Shown here piece after piece: positions 61,548-64,000 of a stretch of DNA of 64,000 bases. The DNA lies in NCBI GenBank assembly GCA_028583405.1, contig CM053251.1, positions 3,937,271 to 4,001,270 of the forward strand. The letters are read 5' to 3'. The first letter of the stretch is position 1; every line of letters begins with the position of its first letter. The notes under the pieces are model-generated. The model ran no database searches and had not been told where the DNA came from. It saw nothing but the letters and a program-made list of their open reading frames with translations. The stretch is from Pogonophryne albipinna. Its lineage: Eukaryota; Chordata; Actinopteri; Perciformes; Artedidraconidae. The translations under genes and the position numbers were made by a program.

Positions 61548-62688
61548 TTAAAGGTCTCCTATTATGCACAATAAACTTCTTCATGTCTCTTCTACATCAA
61601 CATGTGTCCCCTCTTCTCCATGTCTCTTCTACATCAACATGTGTCCCCTCTTCTTCATGTCTCTTCTACATCAACATGTGTCCCCTCTTCTTCATGTCTC
61701 TTCTACATCAACATGTGTCCCCTCTTCTTCATGTCTCTTCTACATCAACATGTGTCCCCTCTTCTTCATGTCTCTTCTACATCAACATGTGTCCCCTCTT
61801 CTTCATGTCTCTTCTACATCAACATGTGTCCCCTCTTCTTCATGTCTCTTCTACATCAACATGTGTCCCCTCTTCTCCATGTCTCTTCTTCATCAACATG
61901 TGTCCCCTCTTCTTCATGTCTCTTCTACATCAACATGTGTCCCCTCTTCTTCATGTCTCTTCTACATCAACATGTGTCCCCTCTTCTTCATGTCTCTTCT
62001 ACATCAACATGTGTCCCCTCTTCTTCATGTCTCTTCTACATCAACATGTGTCCCCTCTTCTTCATGTCTCTTCTACATCAACATGTGTCCCCTCTTCTTC
62101 ATGTCTCTTCTACATCAACATGTGTCCCCTCTTCTCCATGTCTCTTCTTCATCAACATGTGTCCCCTCTTCTTCATGTCTCTTCTACATCAACATGTGTC
62201 CCCTCTTCTTCATGTCTCTTCTACATCAACATGTGTCCCCTCTGTGTAAAGAGACTCTGAAAGTTTCAGGAACAAAGATTCTCTCTTTTTGTCCTGATCC
62301 ATTTATATCAAAACCTGTCTGAAAATGAGCTGATCAGATTTTGGCCACTTTATGATGTCATAACGATGTGTTGTCTTGTGTAACCTTTAGCCAATCACCA
62401 ACCAAGGTAACCCCCCCCCCTTATCACCTGAATCTCCTCCTAGAGCACCATTGAGTTCTTTGTAACCAAATCTCTCTCAGAGGGGCGTGGGGAGGGGCTC
62501 CTTATTTTTCATCTGAAGTAACAGACAGAGAATCAGCACTTTTGAAACAGGGCTGAAACAGAGGGGATTATGGGCAATGCTGCAATGATCTGTTTGGTGT
62601 TTGGAGCCAAACACTTCAGAGACATGTTCTGTATATATCTGAGAGCTGTAATATATTGATGAGAAACAGTATAATAGGGGACCTTTAA
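61548..62688. mobile_element. TTAA-flanked MITE enlarged by an internal minisatellite
   Basis: The ends AAGGTCTCCTATTATGCAC and ATAATAGGGGACCTT are inverted repeats between TTAA at 61548-61551 and 62685-62688. The right half closely matches the 474-bp relative at 6629-7102 (shared AGAGACTCTGAAAGTTTCAG). The extra length is the 37-bp array. Confidence 0.75.
61581..62243. repeat. 37-bp minisatellite, 18 monomers
   Basis: The word ACATCAACATG or its variant recurs every 37 bp from 61594 to 62223, giving 18 monomers with no indel. Because 37 is not a multiple of 3 and the unit lacks stops, all three plus frames are open for 215-252 codons; these frames are not genes. Confidence 0.97.
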
Positions 62689-63596
62689 AGTATGTGAAGC
62701 TTCATCACGGAGCAGATGGCCCGGCTCATTCGGCACTCACTAACTCCAAAAGGAGAGATCCACTCTTTGGGGTAAAGTGACACACCTCTTAATGTCAGGT
62801 TCCTCTACAAAACATGTGTGATGTGATTACAGAAAGAAAAATGGCAATGTTACCAAGTTAATGAGATGTATCCAGAAAGGCCAGTCTGCCGACTCCACAG
62901 CGACTCCGTGACATTTCTCTCTCTGCAGTCGATCGATAGGCGGCCACGGGCTGAACACTAAAGCAAAAACACAAAGAATTGACTTTGACTGAAATGACTG
63001 ACTGGAACAAAACACAACAAAAGCTGATGCATAACAGTCTCCTAGGATCATATGCACGTTTCTAAAGTACAGATGATCCAATAACAAAAGTGATTCTTCA
63101 TTACATTGGTTGAGGAAAAGTGGTTTTAAAGATATGCCTTCAGAACATTTCAAATATAAATGTCAGGAACTCAAAATAGCTTTTCAATAACCTTGCAAAA
63201 CTAAACATTACTGAAAAGAAGTTTAATGAAAGTGGAATGAAATGATCTGTTAACTATCAGCGAGCATCAGATAAGAATAGTCCTGCCGTTTGTTATATCA
63301 TTTTCTTTGTTCAGTAATATAATGACATTTTCCTGCATATAAAAACGGACATTATTTTGCATATGAACAGGTTTGTGATCAAATATTGAGCATATAGGAG
63401 CCTAAACATATTTATAGTAAGCTCAACTCGAACCACCAGCATGTGTTCGAGCTGCGTTGTGAACAAACTGGAAAAACATTTGATACATTGCATTTTAAAC
63501 TGATGTTTGGATGATCGTGAACATCTGCTGGCTCCAGTGGTGACTTTAATGAGGGGTGCAATTCAGAGTCAGATGTACGTGAGCAGTGTGTGTCAA
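62689..63596. other. Intergenic DNA; no gene recognised
   Basis: No supported exon, RNA gene or clear repeat. Confidence 0.45.
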
Positions 63597-64000
63597 CCCA
63601 GTCTCATGGCATTTCGTGTTCACCAACACGATTTTGAATCTATTGATTCGTGTTCACCAACACGATTTCCCCCTATTTTTCGTGTTGCACAGCACGATTT
63701 TAAAAGCAATGTATTTCTACTGGTAATGACGCTCATGGAAGCACGGCATTCGTTTGTGTCGGCTGCCCTTAAAGGCAATGTGAGCGTCCATTCTCATTGG
63801 ATAACGGAGAATTGTACACCCGGAAGTAAGTATTCCCCTTACTGTCGATTGATTTTACAGTGATATCTGCACTACTCATCGACTAAAAAACACCAGATTA
63901 TCCTTGTTAATTACACAACATTGATTGGTTTAAATTGTGTGCAATGCTTTTGTATTTTTCCCCTTCGATTCGGAGAAACAAATATTTTTTCGGAGTAAAG
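63597..64000. mobile_element. Left part of a CCCAGTCTCA-ended element, cut by window edge
   Basis: Starts with CCCAGTCTCATGGC, sharing its first 10 bases with the MITE at 55798. Three hairpin-forming words with TCGTG/CACGA arms follow at 63614-63631, 63648-63665 and 63680-63697. The other end is outside the window, and the frame at 63507-63863 shows no domain. Confidence 0.42.

Noticed and set aside
61581..62243. CRISPR-like regular 37-bp repetition
   Set aside because: The repeats are contiguous with no unique spacers, in a vertebrate genome inside a MITE.
61526..62322. Three overlapping long plus-strand frames (215-252 codons)
   Set aside because: All are the 37-bp minisatellite read in three frames; periodic, no domain, no splice support.

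Overview
The window is genomic DNA from a ray-finned, probably percomorph, fish. The signs are large introns with GT/AG borders, long (CA)n tracts, tRNA-derived SINEs, many TTAA- and hAT-type MITEs, and intronless TRIM16/25-like genes. There is no prokaryotic gene organisation, CRISPR array or rRNA gene, and species cannot be named from sequence alone.

Layout. (1) 3.3-19.0 kb: sixteen plus-strand exons of a Rho GTPase-activating protein (WW, PH, RhoGAP order) that I identify as arhgap12; the N-terminal SH3 part is not visible and probably lies upstream. (2) 16.5-48.8 kb: a roughly 10-11.5 kb segment is present three times in tandem. Each unit starts inside arhgap12 coding exon 14, carries the last RhoGAP exons and the 3' UTR, then repeat-rich spacer, then one intact single-exon TRIM gene (24.1-25.7, 33.8-35.5, 45.2-46.8 kb). 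Only unit 1 completes a real arhgap12 gene; units 2 and 3 hold 5'-truncated gene tails. (3) 48.8-64 kb: no host gene recognised; the sequence is dominated by mobile elements, several nested in one another with readable target-site duplications, and by minisatellites.

Function. arhgap12 should act at membranes and junctions, switching off Rho-family GTPases. The three TRIM proteins (RING, two B-boxes, coiled coil, PRY/SPRY) look like ubiquitin E3 ligases of the kind amplified in fish innate immunity; the copies differ most in the PRY/SPRY recognition domain. They have no evident pathway link to arhgap12: its tail seems to have been carried along in the TRIM amplification.

Most notable signals: Helentron-like 3' ends with a base-pair-compensated hairpin on both sides of every TRIM gene; an arhgap12 tail in unit 3 that gained an in-frame ATG at the duplication junction; a 20-bp micro-inversion and a 20-bp templated insert that distinguish the units; RFX X-box-like palindromes repeated every ~148 bp; a pure (TG)n tract against a 3' splice site; and a 37-bp minisatellite with a seven-monomer higher-order period grown inside a MITE.
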